A DNA stretch of 64,000 nt, taken from Rhizobium oryziradicis. Its GTDB lineage: Bacteria; Pseudomonadota; Alphaproteobacteria; Rhizobiales; Rhizobiaceae. Shown here piece by piece: positions 63,863 to 64,000 of the stretch; positions within the stretch are counted from its first letter, which is position 1; every line of letters starts with the position of its first letter. The stretch spans positions 1 to 64,000 of the forward strand of contig NZ_MKIM01000019.1 in NCBI RefSeq assembly GCF_001939045.1, in the 5' to 3' direction. A model generated the notes under the pieces. The model had not been told where the DNA came from and did no database searches. It saw only the letters and a list, made by a program, of their open reading frames with translations. The translations under genes were made by a program, and so were the position numbers.

Positions 63863-64000
63863 ATGACCGCAGAACTTCCTGTTATCGGTGCTTGCTTGCC
63901 TGTGTCCGCCATCGCCCAATACAGAGATTGGCTGTTTGACAGCCAGCGCGATATTGAGCTTCAAAGCTTCCACGAGGCTGAGGTTCTTGAAGGCGACTGG
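63863..64000 (+). CDS. Sugar phosphate isomerase/epimerase-like TIM barrel, N-terminal part (partial)
   Basis: The first 46 codons are in the window, running off the right edge. VIGACLPVSAIAQYRDWLF and then RDIELQSFHEAEVLEGDW resemble the first strand and loop of xylose-isomerase-like TIM-barrel proteins (IGxCLPxxxLxxYRDWL...RDLELQDF). GAGAGATGAAACA precedes the ATG. It is divergent from the family-5 importer; a shared role in sugar uptake is possible. Assignment is tentative because only the N-terminus is seen. Confidence 0.6.
   Translation, partial: MTAELPVIGACLPVSAIAQYRDWLFDSQRDIELQSFHEAEVLEGDW

Noticed and set aside
1..64000. Prophage, integrative element, transposase or toxin-antitoxin genes
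   Set aside because: None of the open frames shows integrase, transposase, capsid, relaxase or toxin-antitoxin motifs; the only mobile-looking items are the short palindromes.

Overview
The window looks like chromosomal or megaplasmid DNA from an alphaproteobacterium of the order Hyphomicrobiales (Rhizobiales), near Rhizobiaceae, Brucellaceae or Phyllobacteriaceae. This rests on an invasion-associated-locus-B protein, a large PATR-type autotransporter, FixJ-like regulators, many sugar and peptide ABC importers, and two families of dispersed palindromes of the kind found in that order. No rRNA, tRNA, CRISPR array, phage or transposase gene was seen. The content is accessory metabolism, transport and stress response.

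Layout. 1-7165: the tail of a polysaccharide export protein, an IalB protein and a 2056-residue autotransporter. 7166-18370: a redox and stress block with a LysR regulator divergent from an NTF2-like/SDR pair, pyruvate oxidase divergent from an AraC regulator, an Old Yellow Enzyme, XdhC and an FdhF/YdeP-type molybdoenzyme. 18371-27666: a signalling island with a 1706-residue hybrid histidine kinase whose N-terminal Ser/Thr-kinase domain lacks catalytic residues, a membrane PAS histidine kinase whose ATPase domain lacks nucleotide-binding motifs, a FixJ-like regulator, a lone receiver and an exported protein of unknown function.

27722-41570: sugar uptake. A divergent RbsD/FucU gene is broken by a 16-bp tandem duplication. 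A CUT1 importer operon ends in an intact RbsD/FucU and a PfkB kinase. A second operon holds a TIM-barrel isomerase, a CUT2 importer, an RpiR regulator and another PfkB kinase. The two operons share a 30-bp inverted repeat, which suggests joint control. 41571-49717: a decayed ABC permease, DedA, a UBP zinc-finger gene followed by a CNB/thioredoxin-reductase-like fusion, Dps, an alpha/beta hydrolase with two apparent translation starts (Tat-exported and cytosolic), and an EmrAB-like efflux pair. 49823-57764: a complete kdpFABCDE potassium system with an extra 27-residue membrane peptide at its head. 57847-63606: a family-5 peptide-type ABC importer on the minus strand, followed by the start of a divergent TIM-barrel gene at the right edge.

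Themes. All three substrate-binding-protein genes are followed by strong hairpins before the next transporter gene. A CTATACAT-NN-GTAT motif recurs upstream of poxB/araC, the YdeP-type gene and dps, which points to a common stress regulator. No searches were run: families were assigned from recognisable motifs, and promoter and operator calls are inference.
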